Positions 14,359-29,071 of a stretch of DNA of 64,000 bases are shown in pieces. Each line of letters begins with the position of its first letter. The stretch's first letter is position 1. The position numbers were made by a program, and so were the translations under genes. The notes under the pieces are model-generated. The model was given only the letters and a program-made list of their open reading frames with translations, had not been told where the DNA came from and made no database searches. The DNA comes from Theocolax elegans (lineage: Eukaryota; Arthropoda; Insecta; Hymenoptera; Cerocephalidae). Where the stretch lies: positions 82,115,986 to 82,179,985 of the forward strand of contig CM047426.1 of the NCBI GenBank assembly GCA_026168455.1, given 5' to 3'.

Positions 14359-14997
14359 TTAAGGGGATGTCGTAACAGAGAAAACTGTCAATCAAATATG
14401 TCACTGTTTTAGTGCGTAAATGGAAATCTGTATTCTGCACTATTCTCCTCTTTTAATGGATCAAATTACTCCAAATTTGGCACACATTATTAATTTGGTC
14501 AGGAGAATAGCGCTCTGGTTTTAATTTAGTCGAAAAATTTCGTATTATTATTATTTACCGTAATTTATCTGACCATTGTACGAGATGCAGTTTAATTACG
14601 GTTCTTCACTAATTTTTGCTTCTACGCTATGTCATGATACAAAATTTTACCAGAACAATCGTAATAAAGTATAGAATGGCGCTCTGGTAAGATTTTGTAC
14701 AAAAAATGATTCAAAACAGCTAAAATTAGTTTGCAAATAATAAACAGTATTGCAGGTTATCTGCGAAACATATAAGTTTTTTATTTTGCCTAATGGTGGC
14801 GCTGTGTAATATTCTTATAGGCCTCGATCTATCGAATCGATCGGTCAGCTATTAGACACACATGCGGTGTGCCTTACCTATCGTTATGTATATTACTGCA
14901 TATTATATGATTCTATAATTATTTTTTTATAACCTCAAATTGTCAAATCTGTCAAATCTGTTAACCCATCAATCAGTTTTGTACGACCTCCCCTTAA
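14359..14997. mobile_element. MITE-like non-autonomous DNA transposon, 639 bp
   Basis: The ends are inverted copies: TTAAGGGGATGTCGTA on the left, and TTAAGGGGAGGTCGTA when the right end is read on the minus strand (15 of 16 match), with weaker similarity further in (both continue towards an ACTG). No transposase-length frame lies inside. The target duplication is ambiguous. TTAA at both ends could be a piggyBac-type duplication, leaving G-rich/C-rich tips. Alternatively GTA flanks both sides (14356-14358 and 14998-15000). The family is not recognised. Confidence 0.65.
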
Positions 14998-16227
14998 GTA
15001 CACTATTCTAAAATCAACGTTTAAGTATAAATCTTATAAAGTAATATATAATCAATTATATCAGAAAGGCTGAATATTTAATAATAATATTATAAATATC
15101 TTAATCATCGCTTGTCTTGCTTAATTTAAATTAAATAAATTATTCAATATGATATGATCCGCCTAAGTTAAAGAATCTAAATATTTAACAGTACAGTATC
15201 AATTAAAATGTAAAAAATGTAGTCATTTAAATTCTTAGACACATTCCCCATTCAAAAAATATTGCAGTTGAAGAAAAAATGTAAGAAAACCCGTAGTATC
15301 ACGCAAGGATAGAAGAAAAAAATTGAAAAAGACATTAAAATTCGTCCCGTGTATAGGATTTTTAAATAAAACATCCTCTCTGAACTAAGAAACGTTCTTT
15401 TCACAGTTGCAAAAGTGCACAGTCAAAGGCAGCCCGACGGCCAGTCTAAAAACCTCGTTGAAAACATAAATTCAGGTGAAGCCAGCCCACACCCGGTGCA
15501 CGTTCGTGCAACGACTGAAAGGAGCAAGAGAGGTAGAGAAGTGGAGAGGTAGAGAGGTAGAGTGTCGGTGGGTTAGAGAGGGTGGGGTGGAGCAGCGGGG
15601 AAGGCAGAGAGGTATAGAGAGGTAGAGAGTCAGAGAGATACCAGCAGGGGATTAGAACGAATTCTCGGCTCGGGAAAGTGAATTCGGTCGAGCGATGCGC
15701 ACTCGCCATTAACACCGGGAGTGCAACTCTCTCGGCCCGTGATCCGGAATATTTTAGCTACGCGAGCCCCGACTAATCTGGCTCTCGCCTGCCGCGTATA
15801 ATACGCCCGCGTTTCCAATTAGCGATTACACGATTACGGACTCCACGAGCCGGAAGCATTCTTCCGAGCCGATCGAATTTCCGCGGACGTTGCGCTCAGC
15901 CTTCTATATATACCTGATTATACCGGCCGGCCAGCGAGTAAATCAATTTCACGTGTCGGAGTGTGCGAGGGAACAGCGGAACAGCCTTCGAGCTACGAAA
16001 ATCCAAGATATCGAGACGACGATACCAACCCCCGTATTTCCTTGGATACGATAACTCGATCCCGATACTCCTTTACTATCTTTTCTAACAATCGTTACTT
16101 ATGTTCTTTTTTTTTAATTATTAAATCTTTGAAGCGATATACTTTTGTTTCATTCTTCACAGATAATTTGTCTCTTTAAAGTTCATTCTAACATAAATAA
16201 TGTAAATGATTAATTACGGTATTCAGC

Positions 16228-16258
16228 CGCAATTGTTAATACCAAATTTACAATTGCG
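16228..16258. repeat. 9-bp inverted repeat
   Basis: CGCAATTGT and ACAATTGCG are separated by 13 bp and could form a small stem-loop. No poly-T or gene context assigns it a role. Confidence 0.4.
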
Positions 16259-19200
16259 TTTGGAGAACAATGTTGCAGAATAAAACAATTATAATTTAAT
16301 GATGCTAAATGTATTATAATATACTAAATAAATTGGTAATTTCAGTTTAGTAATTTAACCAACGAAACTTGTTCAGTCGAAAACACAATTCTCGTGACAA
16401 AATTTATTACTATACATTTTAGGAGCAGCAAGTGACTATTTATTAATGAACTATCAAACTTTAATTTTTAATTTTATGTACAGTTGATAAAAAGTTACGC
16501 GAGCATGGAGCGTATAAGTGAAATAATAAATAATGCGCCGAGTTATTTTGTACCATTCCAGCTGAGTTATTTTTCATGACAAAACTCCTAGAATTTGTGC
16601 TAACGGACACGGTGTCGAGAAAATGTGAGTCGTGAGCGCGGATACGTTGAAACTCCGTTCCCTCCAAGGGTCACGGGGCTCGACAGCGACCAACGAGAAA
16701 CGATGGCAAGTTGACAGCGAAGTAGAAAAGGTGATTGCCGCCGCTCGATCCACGTTTAATCCGATCTTGACCTCGTAGATGGTCGGCAACTCAGTACGGT
16801 CCCGCAGGCGGATATACAGAGGAATAGAATCAGCAAACAACCCCTAAGGAAGTGGAAAGAGAGAGAGAGCAACGAGGTACAGATACCAAATGAACAAGGA
16901 TTTTGTGGACAATTGCACCTAGAACATTGCAGGGTCCAACACTGCAGCACCCGCTGTAAAGATAGCAAAGTTTTATATTTCGCACGTAATTAGTGCTCGA
17001 TCACGTTGGTTTTCGCGACAGGCGTGTGTCAGAATGGATGTGCGAAAGAGAGTGAAAAAAAGTATTATCGTGTCGGGAAATAAAGTACCGGTTTTGGTTA
17101 TGAGAAAGAGTGAGAGAGATAGAGATATATTTCCGTGAGTATTATAAATTATAGAGAGCCAGAAATCGAAAGAGTGAGAGAGAATCGGACGCGATCGCGT
17201 ACGTGGATATGAAAAGAAGAACACCCGAATTGAATGAGTAGTGAGTGAGCGAGCGAAAGAGAGAGGAGAAAATTAGACTTGAATTATAACGAATTTATAA
17301 CGGTATTAAATGTCAATAAATAATTTCTTTTCTGCAATTAATTCGTTATCGTCTTATTAATTAATCTAAAAAGGGTTTTTAATTTGAAATTGTTTCACCT
17401 ATACACGCACACGCACACACACATACATATGTATAGTGTACATATATGTAGTGTATTATATTTTATAACAGCGATTTTCATATCAAACACACTTTTAGTG
17501 AACGAATCAATACTCGCGACCTTAATTTGTTGCCCTTTCATGAAAGTGTGAAAAAATTGTATACATAAACTAAAAATATAGCGGAAATACATATAGTTGA
17601 CCTGTTTCGAAAAGATCGCAAACTTAAAAAGTAAAAGTATAAATCACTTGATATAAAGTAAATAATGAATTAAAATCGACTCGTACCATTGAATTGAAAA
17701 TATAAAATCAAATGTCCGTGGAAACTCGATGAAACATTTAATTTTCGATTTAAACATTTTATTTGAAAAAAGCTCTATTTAAATACGGCTTTTAAATTAA
17801 ATTGCGATACGTACATTTGGTTATTTTTTAAAAATAAATTAATTCATAAAACAAAATTAAACAGTCCTCCATATCCAGATAAAATAGATTAATAGCATGG
17901 GAAGATTCATCAATAAAAAAATCATCGTGAATAAAAATAAAAATACACCCCGTAGGTACGGTACATATACATATATTTACTAAAAATACATTTCTTCGTG
18001 AAAATTACATAGAAACTCGAAGGAAATATATTTCAACGCTATTACACATTCTTATATTTTGGTGCATATCAATAACGAAAGTCAGAAACCGCACGATTTC
18101 TACAAATAACACAAAGGAACCGAAAAAATGTAGAGAGGGGAGGGGCCGTGTAGGTTGAAAAAATTTTTGGTTGTTCCGTTGAAAATCAAACTTCTTTGGC
18201 TGGGGTTAAAAGCCAAAAAAGCACAGAGGAATAATCGAAGGCAGCGGACCAGCCGCGTTCAAATTGCCCGATGCATCAAAACAAAGAAAATAAAGCTCCG
18301 CTCGAAAAAGCGACGGTTGAAATACACTCCCCCTACGCTGCTAACGACAATCCATTGTGAGAACGAACGGTGGTGGTGCACTCGACGTGTAATGGTCGTC
18401 GAAGCGCGCGTGCGCGCTCAGTGAAAATGATCCGTTTGAAATGATGCGGGACTCTCCCTTCCCGCTCCCTCTCATCATCATCTCACTATTTGAGTGGGTA
18501 TTCTCTCAGCGTATTTTTTGTGTAAACACGTGCGTAAGGGTGAATTAGAGTATACTTTCTCTCTCTTAAAGCCTAAATGACAGTTTTTTTTTCATTTTAA
18601 ATTATATAACCGTTAAGATCATTCAATTAAAAACATATTTATTCAATAGTGTTCCAAAAATATCTACGAACGTATAGTTTACTATTATTTTTAAGGGAAT
18701 GTCGTACTCCTGTATTACCGACATTATCGATTACTCATTTAGTATTCATCGAAAAAAACGAATTTGTAGCATTGGTAAATGGCATCCCTTTAATGCTAGA
18801 ATTGTTACGACTTTATTATAGTCCAATCATTTTGTTAAGATTACACAACATTTTTGAGTTAAAAGCATCATCAAGCATTACAAGCAGTAGAGCTCCGCAC
18901 GCAAATAAACGTGTCGTTTGTGTCAAGTAATGTTTTCTTTCAGTGTCGAAAAAGTATGTGTGCGGAAGATAGAGAGAGATAAGAGAGAGAGAGAGAGAGA
19001 GAAAAATAAAAGAGTAATTTCTAGGTCGGTTGGGTTACGTTAAAAGCCTCAAAGCGAGGGCGGAAAATTTGCTTTCGTCAATAGCTCGAAGTGTTGACTC
19101 GCTTCCTGCGCGCAGACTTTCTCACTCCCACTCTCATTCACTTCTCTTTCCCTCTCTCTCACTTGAGGGTTTTCTTATTATGGTTTGGATAGGATCGAGG

Positions 19201-22200
19201 GTCACGATCGCCATGTGCGCTACATATGGTTCCTTTTTACGTTACGTTTTCTCGGAATATTAATATCGCTTTAAGGATATATTGAAATATAGCAGTCCTT
19301 TACTTCAACAGAAAAAGGATTAAGATTCTTGTCTAGTTGTAACTGTAAATAAACCGTTCTTTCTTACTAAAGGTAATAATCTTGAAATAATATGCTTCGG
19401 CGAGAGTACATTGGCTCAATTGAATAATAGGAATAGAAACGTTATCTGAGTAGAGAAAATGTTACGCTGACCAGTAAAACACCTAGTGAACACATACATT
19501 CGTCATATTGCTTTTTATAGAGATACCTCGGTGTGATGAGTGAAAGAATGTACACGATATTTATCTGGATTACCTACAATAATAATTAAATTACACTCTC
19601 TTTCAGTTTTACAAGCCTACTACGATATTTAAAAAAAGATGCAAACAAATAAATAATTCCTTCTACATTCTTGAATAACAAATGATTTATTCCAAAATTA
19701 AGACAAATGTTGGTTCATAATGTATTCATAATGTAATTAATTAAACCTTTTATCCATTAAAAGAAAATGCATCTGGTGAAAGCCTTAGACGTTCATAATA
19801 TGATTTTGTAGGTTAATTTTTATCGCATATTATTAAGTCCAAGATATACGTGGAAAAATATTGAATATTGAATATGATATACACGTTTAATTTAATTTTC
19901 CTGAACTATCATATTACTAAATTATAAATTCGTTAAATTATAAATCGAAAATATCGATGATCGATAAATGAACAGAAAAATAGTAGTATTTATTATAGAT
20001 ATACTACTGAGTACTAATTTTTCACCATCGTTTCAAAATACGTGGTGCATATACGTCAACTAATACTAAGGAAAATAAAAATAATTAATTTTTTTTTCTA
20101 ATTGTTAAAATATTGGACAAATTTTAATAAAACTAATAGTAAAATATATTGTATTATAATACTTATAATAATAATCAATATTTAAAGTTTAAGTGATTGT
20201 GTTTATATATAGTTTTTACTACTTAATGAATGTAAATTTTAGCTTTGTAGATTGTTCGTACAATTAAAAGTAAATATTATTTATCTTCGATTAAAGCTAA
20301 ATGCAATAAATTTAAATATTAATTAATTTAAAAGTAAGTTTATTCACAGTTTGTTTAAAAAAATACTATTTGAAATTATTGTCTTGCATTAAAAAATACA
20401 GTAAATCTTAAAAAATAAAAGATCAGTAAATACATTCAAAAAGATACTCAGACCGAAAAGTTATACGGTCAACCTGATAAATGTGATCTTTTATCTGTAG
20501 ATTTATTTCGATTTAAATACGAGTGTTCAACCGACATTCAAATACCACCATACTTTACAAACGCCCTCTTTTGTATAAAATTTACAGTCTAGAGAGTAAG
20601 AAAATACATTTCTCGATTCGATACTAATCTGTTAGATGCGCCTTAGTATAAGTATAATTCTAGTGAATTCACAACTCAAAGAACTCCAATTTCAGATACC
20701 ATCACCGTTCGCTCGAATACAAAAATACATACTAACTCTTAATCACTCTTCTTTGACATCTGATACTACCACTTTACTATCAACAATTTTTATAGATGGA
20801 GTTAATTTTCAATTTTCTTTTATTAATAGTCAAATTGAATCAGTATTGTGAAAAAGAGTTAGGGATTGAATTTAATTAAACATTAATGCAATTCATCTAA
20901 CAATATAGTCACCAATGAAAAATAGGCAAAATTTTTGCCAATAAATGACTTCCTGCGAGAATCGACGAATGAGAAAGAGAGAAAGAGAAAAGAGTTTGAA
21001 AACTCGATGCTCGTAAAATCGCGTATCTACTCCATCTCTGTCATCGAACTCATTTCCTGTCTCCGTCTTTCTTTCACAGCGAAATTGGGGAAATGAGAAA
21101 TAATATAGGTCGCGCGGGACTCCCCGACGACGGCAACGACGACGACGAGGTTCCACTTCTTTCCCAATGCGGGTCGAACTGTAAAAGTACGAGCACACCT
21201 TCGTTACGGCAGGAAATTTCATTTTACGCCTTTTACACCTCTGCGCTCAAGCTCCCGACAGAAAATATGACTTCTCTAATGGCCCGCTAGTTGCCTCGCT
21301 TTACCTTTTCTTTTTTACCCTCACGTTACCCATGCGTGCGAAAATGTATAGTAACCATTTTTTATTATCGGTGAAAAGATACCTTTTCGTCTGTGTAATT
21401 AGTGTAAAATCAATGTGAAATTGCAATGAACAATTTTAGACGACTATTATAATGAAACTATACCCAAATTTTCGAGATACTTTTATTATTCTTCCTATAT
21501 ATATATATTAATATTACTTTATGAATCTTTATATCGGCGATGCAAAAACCGAGAAATGCCAATAAAACATTTATTAAAAACTTTAAGAGGAATTCTATTA
21601 TTGTTTTATCATTTGAAAAGAACTTCAAAATGAATTTTTAGTGTGCTTTTTATGGTAAGTGATATATGGCTTTCGAGTTATCGATGAAATCTTTTATAAA
21701 AAGATAATAAACAAAAATGTGCACGCCGAGGCTCGTAAATGAAAAATGACTTTTAAAAACATTTTGTACAATACAATTCTATACCCTTGTAACATAAAAT
21801 TTCTGCAAATCCTTTCAATGTTGATATATTATTTGAAAATTATATTATAATTAATAAAAATGTATATAGCATTACAATTTCATAACGATAAACTTTACAA
21901 ATACAAGTAATAATAATAATGAATTTTTCGGCGTAAAAAAAGAAAAGAAAATAAGTATTTCCCTCCATATACATTTTAAGATTTTTAATTAAAATTTTTT
22001 AATTAAAAATTATACAGATAAAGGTAACCAAACGAGAATTTTTTTTAATTTCTAGAAGAGTACATTAATTAAATATAACACCGATAATTCTGTTCTAAAA
22101 AGTAACTGGTAATTATTACAAATATGTATATAATGCTATATGGTAATAAATAACTTTTTTTCGCTTTATACCGATTAAAACTGCGTGGATAAATGAAAAT

Positions 22201-25200
22201 AAAAAACTTTGGAAATAAAAGTAGCAGTTTCATAACGATATTTTACTATTTGATTAAGAATGAAATACGAATACATGCATATAGTAATACGCATTCACTT
22301 TAAATTTTCAGAATGACATTATTTAATCGTATAAATGTGATTCGGTTTTAAACTCCATTCATTCTTCAATCATCATAATCATACGTAAAATCAAATATTA
22401 CTTGAAAATCGGGATTTTAAGAGGAGCACCAAAAATTAATGCGCAAGCGAATAAATTACTTTTTTTATAAATTTTAAATAACCCAGGCAAAGAGTCAAAT
22501 GTGAAATAATAAATAACAATTAAATTATTAATTCAATTTATTAATTATAAATTTAATTAACGAAACACAATAAGTTCCCAAAAAAATGACCGATATATTT
22601 TAACCAGTTTATACAATTCGTAAATCAATATTTAACTTGGTAGCCCAAATTTTCTTGATTGAATCAACGACGTATATACAAATATATAGCGAGGCGAACG
22701 TGTAAACAACATTCATTACAAAAATACAAGTATAGACGTAGTGCATACCACACAAACACGGAAAGTGCAGGCTACCCACAATAATCGAAAATCAATATTG
22801 TTAAATTTACGCAAATAGCCTTTCGCATTACGTAATTCAATCTGCATGTAAAATTCAATTTCCTATTTAAAATTTCGATTACGGTAAATCTGCCATCGCG
22901 GAGGAAAACCGTCCGACAGCTGTTGCAACACAGTGAGGACCTTTCCACAACACCGCGAGAGGAAGAGAGGAGCCGGAGGGAGGGGGGCGGGGAGGGGGGA
23001 GATCGAAAGAGAGAGAGTGGATGGATATATACCTACGTTTGGAACGTGCGACAAAGAGCCTATAGCAAAGTAGAGGGAGGAGATAAAAAGAGAGACGGTT
23101 CGTGTGACGCCTAGGTACCGGGCGGTGGGAAAGATTTACTTAGGATGAGAACACGCGTCGAGTCGTGATGCATAAGAGAGCAAACGGACATGATCACCGG
23201 AGTCATTTTTTTTTCTTTCTCGACCCCAGGGTGTTTATACTCGATATCCAGTCCCGTTTTTTTAAATCAAATGCCGCACGTTCTCGTTTCCTCTGACTAC
23301 GTAGACATCTATATAGCTAAGTAGAATAAATAAACGGTCACATTTATATATCGACATTGTATTTTGTGTGTATTGTAGAGAATTACATTTTTGGATTATT
23401 TGTAAAGGCTCCTGCTATTGCTTCTTCGTACAGGCTTCTTCGATATGTTAAAAACATGTTAGAAGTACATTTTGAGATGTCTAGAATTCAATAAAAAGTG
23501 TTTTTTTAGAAAATGTCCGTATGTATGTCACACGAAAAAAATCATGGTGGTACAACATAATAGTGACTATATGTTGTAAAATTTCAGAACATTTCAACAA
23601 GTGGATCTTGAGAAAAAAATTACAATCTAAATTGAGATTTCTCATAAAAATTTGCATTTTCTGATAAAACGTGGTTTAATATGATAACATCTATTTATTA
23701 AAATGTTTTAGAAATATTTTTTTGGGATTTCTGCAATATCTAAGTGTTGTACTTTTTGATGCAGAACATTTGGAAGATGGACGTTAAAATGAAATGATTA
23801 AGTATTTTACAATTTTTTTTACAGAGTGTATTATTCAAACTGTGATATATTCAATAAAGCGTTCTTTACTTTTATATTTCTTTAATCGTTCTTTCTTAGA
23901 GTAAAATAGGGAAACACCACTGAATAATTATAAAAAAGAGATTACTAACAAATAGTGACTCTTTGCTAATCGAAACAGTGAAATTATTAATTGGTGATTA
24001 TTGAAGGTAGTAAATGTTTGAATTATTTAATATTTATTTTCAAATTAGCTTATATTCATTTTTAAAATTTTCATGCAAATTTAGATTGATTTATGCGAAA
24101 ATCACGTTTAATTATATAGATTCATTAAATCAAGTAGTGAATTTTACACACTTAATTAAATTAGTGAAAACTACTAATGATATAAAAAGTAAGGAAATTA
24201 ACTAATCAATTTGTAGACTAAATGTTAGTAAAAAAAATAATTTACTAATGATTAAGTAAAAAATCTACTAATTAATTATATAAATTGAATATTTTAAATA
24301 TTTAGATTAATGTATACTCGCTATTTATTGTTAGTAACCGTCTTTTCCTTACCAATTAGTGGATCACTATTTAAAATCGCATTATGCAACTGACATGTGC
24401 AATCGTGTTTAAAAAACATTTTTTATTTGCAATAATCATCCAAATTAAATTATGATGAAACAAACAGTTTTCTAAAAGTTGGGCAATTTATTAGAACTAC
24501 TTAAATTTCATAATAGGAATAGAAAACTGCGTGACAACAAATCGGTAGTTTTTTTAAGTTCTCGAAAACTAAATAATAATAATAATATTTACAATAATTA
24601 TGATATGTTTAATGTTAACTGAATCTCACAACTAATTATTATTAAGAGGATAAATCTAGTAAAGTCAATTGACAAATATATATAGAAAGAAAATACCATG
24701 ATGCATTTCAGACGTTACTAGAATGCGATGTTCGAGTTTACCACCATGTGTTAACGGCAGAGGTAATCTACGATTGTTGCGATTTGGACAAACTATATCA
24801 TTAAACCATACTGATAAATTTATAAAACACCTACAAATTCGAAACAAAATCAGTCAAATGTAATGGATGGACAACCATCGTTTATTAATTAAATATGAAG
24901 TGCAGACGGGAAAGTTTAAGTAATTTTATGTTTACTTCTTTCAAATTTAAACTACCTTTCGTTCCAAACATCCACATCCATTAATTCACCGATTATCATA
25001 TTCTAAAATAAACAGTGCATACACAATTACGTCACGTATTTCGTTAGAATTGAACGCGAGGAATATCAAATTGATAATATGCGTATACACGTATAGAGGG
25101 AGAAAAGAAAAATCATCGGTATTCCCAGGCGATAATTCGTCACTTTACAGATCGGAGGATCTAAAAACAATTTTTACTCACGCGTACGTCTCCAATTAAA

Positions 25201-25386
25201 CGAGTATTTTTTTGTTCAACCTTGTAAAAGTAACCAGATAGAGGAAGCGATGAGAGAGAAGAGTGTCCGAGAGAGGCTTCGTTGTGAATCGTAAAAACTT
25301 TGTTTACGACTTCCCTTTACATTAAATTAAAAGGTCCCGCAGAGAGTCGGTATGCGACTTCTTTTTCTATTTGACGCGCGATGCAT

Positions 25387-25392
25387 GCGGCG

Positions 25393-25423
<31 letters not shown>

Positions 25424-25520
25424 GTTGTAAAGTAAGAGCGATGACGAGAATGTCAAGCGCAAATTTTGATGTTACGCTCGCGCGTGGTGGTACTGGTGGT
25501 GGTGGTGGAGGTGGTGGTGG
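25387..25520. repeat. CGG/GAC triplet array and GGT triplet array
   Basis: A mixed CGG/CGA/ACG triplet run (25387-25423) is followed by a GGT-rich triplet run (25485-25520). Triplet arrays like these can be coding in other settings, but no long frame with other protein features spans them. GC content is locally high inside the inferred intron, and the GGT array has many short G runs. Confidence 0.8.
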
Positions 25521-28500
25521 CGCGCAATAATTTTTTTCTTTCGTCGAGGGAAAAGACGACTTTGATAAATATTCCTGGTTCTACTCGTTCTTTTTTTTTA
25601 CGACCCCGGAATGCGCATTGTAGATAAGAGTTATAACTTTGTGGCTCGTGAAATTCGTATAATGCAACGTTGATGCTTTTGGAACTTTATTACGCGATTA
25701 ACATTCGTAATGAAAAAGAAGTAAATATCTGGAAGTGAAGGAGAGACAACTGTTGTAATGGGGGACGTTATCTCGAAGAGACGCGAGTTAACTCGCTATT
25801 TTTAGATTGCACGTAGTATAAAGCATTTCTATTTTCTTCGCGCACGCTTTGACGTTTAGTTCTCGTGACGAGAATTTGGGTGACGCGGACATCGGATTTA
25901 AATGTTCGATTTCTCATTTTCGTTCATTTGGACGTATCGTAACGACATTGAAATTCCGGAATTGATTAGACAATTAGCGATCGAAATTTTAGATTAAGCT
26001 AATTCAATTTACTTTAATTGACTCATTATCTTTGTAATGCCGACATTATTGATTTTCTATAATATTATTTCTAGAATTAGGAAAATAGGTAATGTATGAC
26101 AGATCTGTAGCATTAAGACAATAATTTAAAAATAATCATTTCCCATTTACTTCAATTTTCAAAATTATCGTTCTAAAATATCTTTTGTAAGTCGTTGATA
26201 ATGTCAATTATTTATTTGTGTAGTCACTATTTTTAAATATAAAACTATTGTTTATATCAAAAAATATAAACCTAATTAAGTTTACAACAATTAACAATTA
26301 ATTGTATAATATTTTTAAATCTATTTTACGTTATTAGCAAGAATTAAATAATGTATTTAAATGATCAGGTAATTATATATATTGGCAGTGTCAATAATAA
26401 ATAATCCATTTTAAATTTAATATGTATATTAAAACACTTAAACAATTGATCATTTGACAAAAGAATCGATCAAAAAATGTCCAAGAAAGTAAACAATGTG
26501 TTTAATGTAATTTTATATAATGCGACGATAATGATCCTTTACCCGGACTGTTCAGAAAATTGTTTGAAACCTATGAAACGTACCGCTTAAGCGAACGAAA
26601 AAAAATAATAAAAGCTTTAGATACATCGTGAAAACCTCCCCTTGATAAGTAAATGGAGTTTTACATTTCGAGAACAAATGGAGCTCTCTCGGGGATTCCC
26701 CAAGCAAAAGTAATCCCATTGAAACGGTAACTTATCGACGTCCAAACGTTCCTTTTCTCCAACGTTATCACCGTGCATATATATATATCTTCTCCAAAAC
26801 ACATGGATGCCGACGAAAACTAAAAGCATCGTCAACGCTGCTTTCTTCGAAAAATCGAAATCTTATCTTTTGAGTTTAAAAACTTTTCATTTAAACTAGA
26901 TTTTTTGTTTCGAAAATCTTATTGTTAAGCCTTCGCTACTTCTGAGAGAACATTTTATTAAAAAAATTTGTTTTTACTTTTAAAATGTTAAAAATAATAA
27001 ATATTATACCCAGAGTATCGCATTTAATACGAAAAATCAATACGTCACGTATATGCACGGTAGAGGAACAAAATTCGTGATGTATTCAATTCTATTCAAT
27101 GTTATACACACATAAATTTAAAATATTCGAATATTTGAAAAATTCAAAGAAGCAACGTATGTGAATATTTGAAATGTTAATTTTTCTTTTTCCATTAAAT
27201 GTGTATATCCTATAAAAATTTAGGAAGTGTTCGTTATACAACGTAAAGGTCAAAAGCTTTGAAATACTCAACATTTTTATAGAAATTTCAAAATCTCTAG
27301 AATATCAATATTTATATTGGTCATGGTATATAAAGTATATGCGATTATATAATTGGTAATCTCAGGAGTAATGTCAATATCATGAACGATTGATAACCGT
27401 GATGACATAAACAAAGCGTGGAGCTTGCTTGACAGCCGGTTACAAATGTAACGACGTAACCTTTGTATTTACTTCTTGTAAGTATAGCTACTTAATTCAA
27501 TGGGAACCCATTATTATTATTGTAAACGTGAAATTGTTATTATATATCAATAAACTAGTTAGTCAAACTCGCAACTTGGAATCAGAATACCGATTTTATA
27601 TATCATCATTACGCGGTGCATCATTCATCAAAACAGGTATAACTTCATTGCTAAACACATCACAGACCCAATCTAACTTCCTAAACCATCTTGAAACAAC
27701 CCACCTACCACAAAGTTATAGTCTCTGCAAGACAATACAGATCACACAAAGTCAAAGGAACTCTATTGAACTTTTTAGCCGATCTCTCTCGTGACTCGAT
27801 TTTACGCTAGTTTCGTGCATACCGCTAATTTTAACAATCGTCAGTTCACGACGTGTGTCTCACGTATTTAATCTACAAATTGATTAAAAGTTTAATTGCT
27901 GCATAACTTATTTTACGATATCTTTTTTGCGATAGGCAACGAAAATTCATAATTGGTTCGTTCAATGCAAATTTTGATAGTAATTCATAAAAGTGTTTCG
28001 AATTTGTTGTCCACTATTTCATTAGGAAAATCTATCATCAATTACTCTTAGATTCTAGAAATATTGAAATATACATTATACGCTGAATAGTGTGATAATG
28101 TATCAAAATTTTTTGTTTCTTTTAATTAATTTTGTATTACACTGGACCCGGTTAACGTATCTCAATATTGAACAATAATTGTGAAGAAGGTTTTCTATTT
28201 GACCATGTTCTTTTTTAATAAATAAAACCAATATTTATTAATCTAATTCGTTGAAACTATTCCACGCCCAGTTTTGTACACACACATATTTACCTTAACG
28301 CCTTATTTAATCATTTAAAATGTACTTTACAAAAAAATCAATAAAATAATTTTAAGATAAATTCAAATGCCAGTATTTCATAACTCGACCAAGTATAAGT
28401 GAATTAAACAGTGCCCCATACTCGAACGCACCAATTCCTCGAAACAATTAAGTATTATTTTATATTTTAATTGCATCAAATTAAGAACTACTTGGCGCGT

Positions 28501-29049
28501 AAAACTTTATGTGGCGTATATACGTCTATGTAACGTTTTGTTTGGTTTTTATAATTGCACGTTAATTCAATCGTACATTTTATAGATAATGTCAATTGTG
28601 ATGATATAGAGTACGTTTAACGTGGCTTTTAAATTTAATTAGTCGAATTAAAGTAATTCTTTTATATTAAACACGAGTTCCAACAAATCGCATTCTATCA
28701 TATTTTAAAGTTCAGTGTATACACGGGAGATTAAAAAATGTAAAAATATACTTGTCGAAGTGTACGAAATAAATAACTTTTAGAATAAAATGAACTTTTA
28801 CGCTTGTCACTCGATAGTTACATTTTTTTTGTTATAACATAAAGAATTCTCAAATTTTAGAGTATATTTTTTAAAACTATCAAATATACTTTGAAATTAG
28901 TAGTACGAATTTTAAAAATCAACGATACGACCATTTTTGAAAATCTCTATAAAAATGCTTCGGTTAAATTAGTCTTCGAACGATAAAACAATTACGTTTC
29001 TTATTCAGTATTTCACTAATGACCGGTTCGCTATAGAAGAAAAGATAGT

Positions 29050-29071
29050 CAGCTGCTGAATAATGCAGCTG
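29050..29071. promoter_or_regulatory. Paired CAGCTG E-boxes in the first intron
   Basis: Two CAGCTG hexamers (29050-29055 and 29066-29071) lie 16 bp apart, about 0.45 kb into the intron. Together they form an inverted repeat with 7-bp arms CAGCTGC and GCAGCTG. CAGCTG is a known core for proneural and myogenic bHLH proteins. A role here is inferred only. Confidence 0.25.

Larger units (their letters stand above)
15001..29049. other. AT-rich intronic sequence with two GC-richer blocks, no gene seen
   Basis: The GC-richer blocks are at about 15.42-15.96 kb (with AGAGGTAG-type purine repeats around 15530-15640) and 25.2-25.6 kb (triplet arrays). A purine-rich segment lies at 16.85-17.28 kb. The stretch 23.95-24.38 kb has many TACTAA-like words. 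No domain-bearing frame was seen on either strand. Confidence 0.5.

Noticed and set aside
21980..22010. AT-rich palindrome (TTTTTAATTAAAA type)
   Set aside because: Expected by chance in this base composition.
23950..24375. Possible transposon with AAATAGTGA inverted ends
   Set aside because: Only about 9 bp of the ends match and no longer arm similarity or clear target duplication was found; repeated TACTAA words are within chance for AT-rich DNA.
27429..27794. 121-codon plus-strand frame
   Set aside because: Begins at TTG, lies opposite the inferred gene strand, AT-rich codons, no recognised domain.
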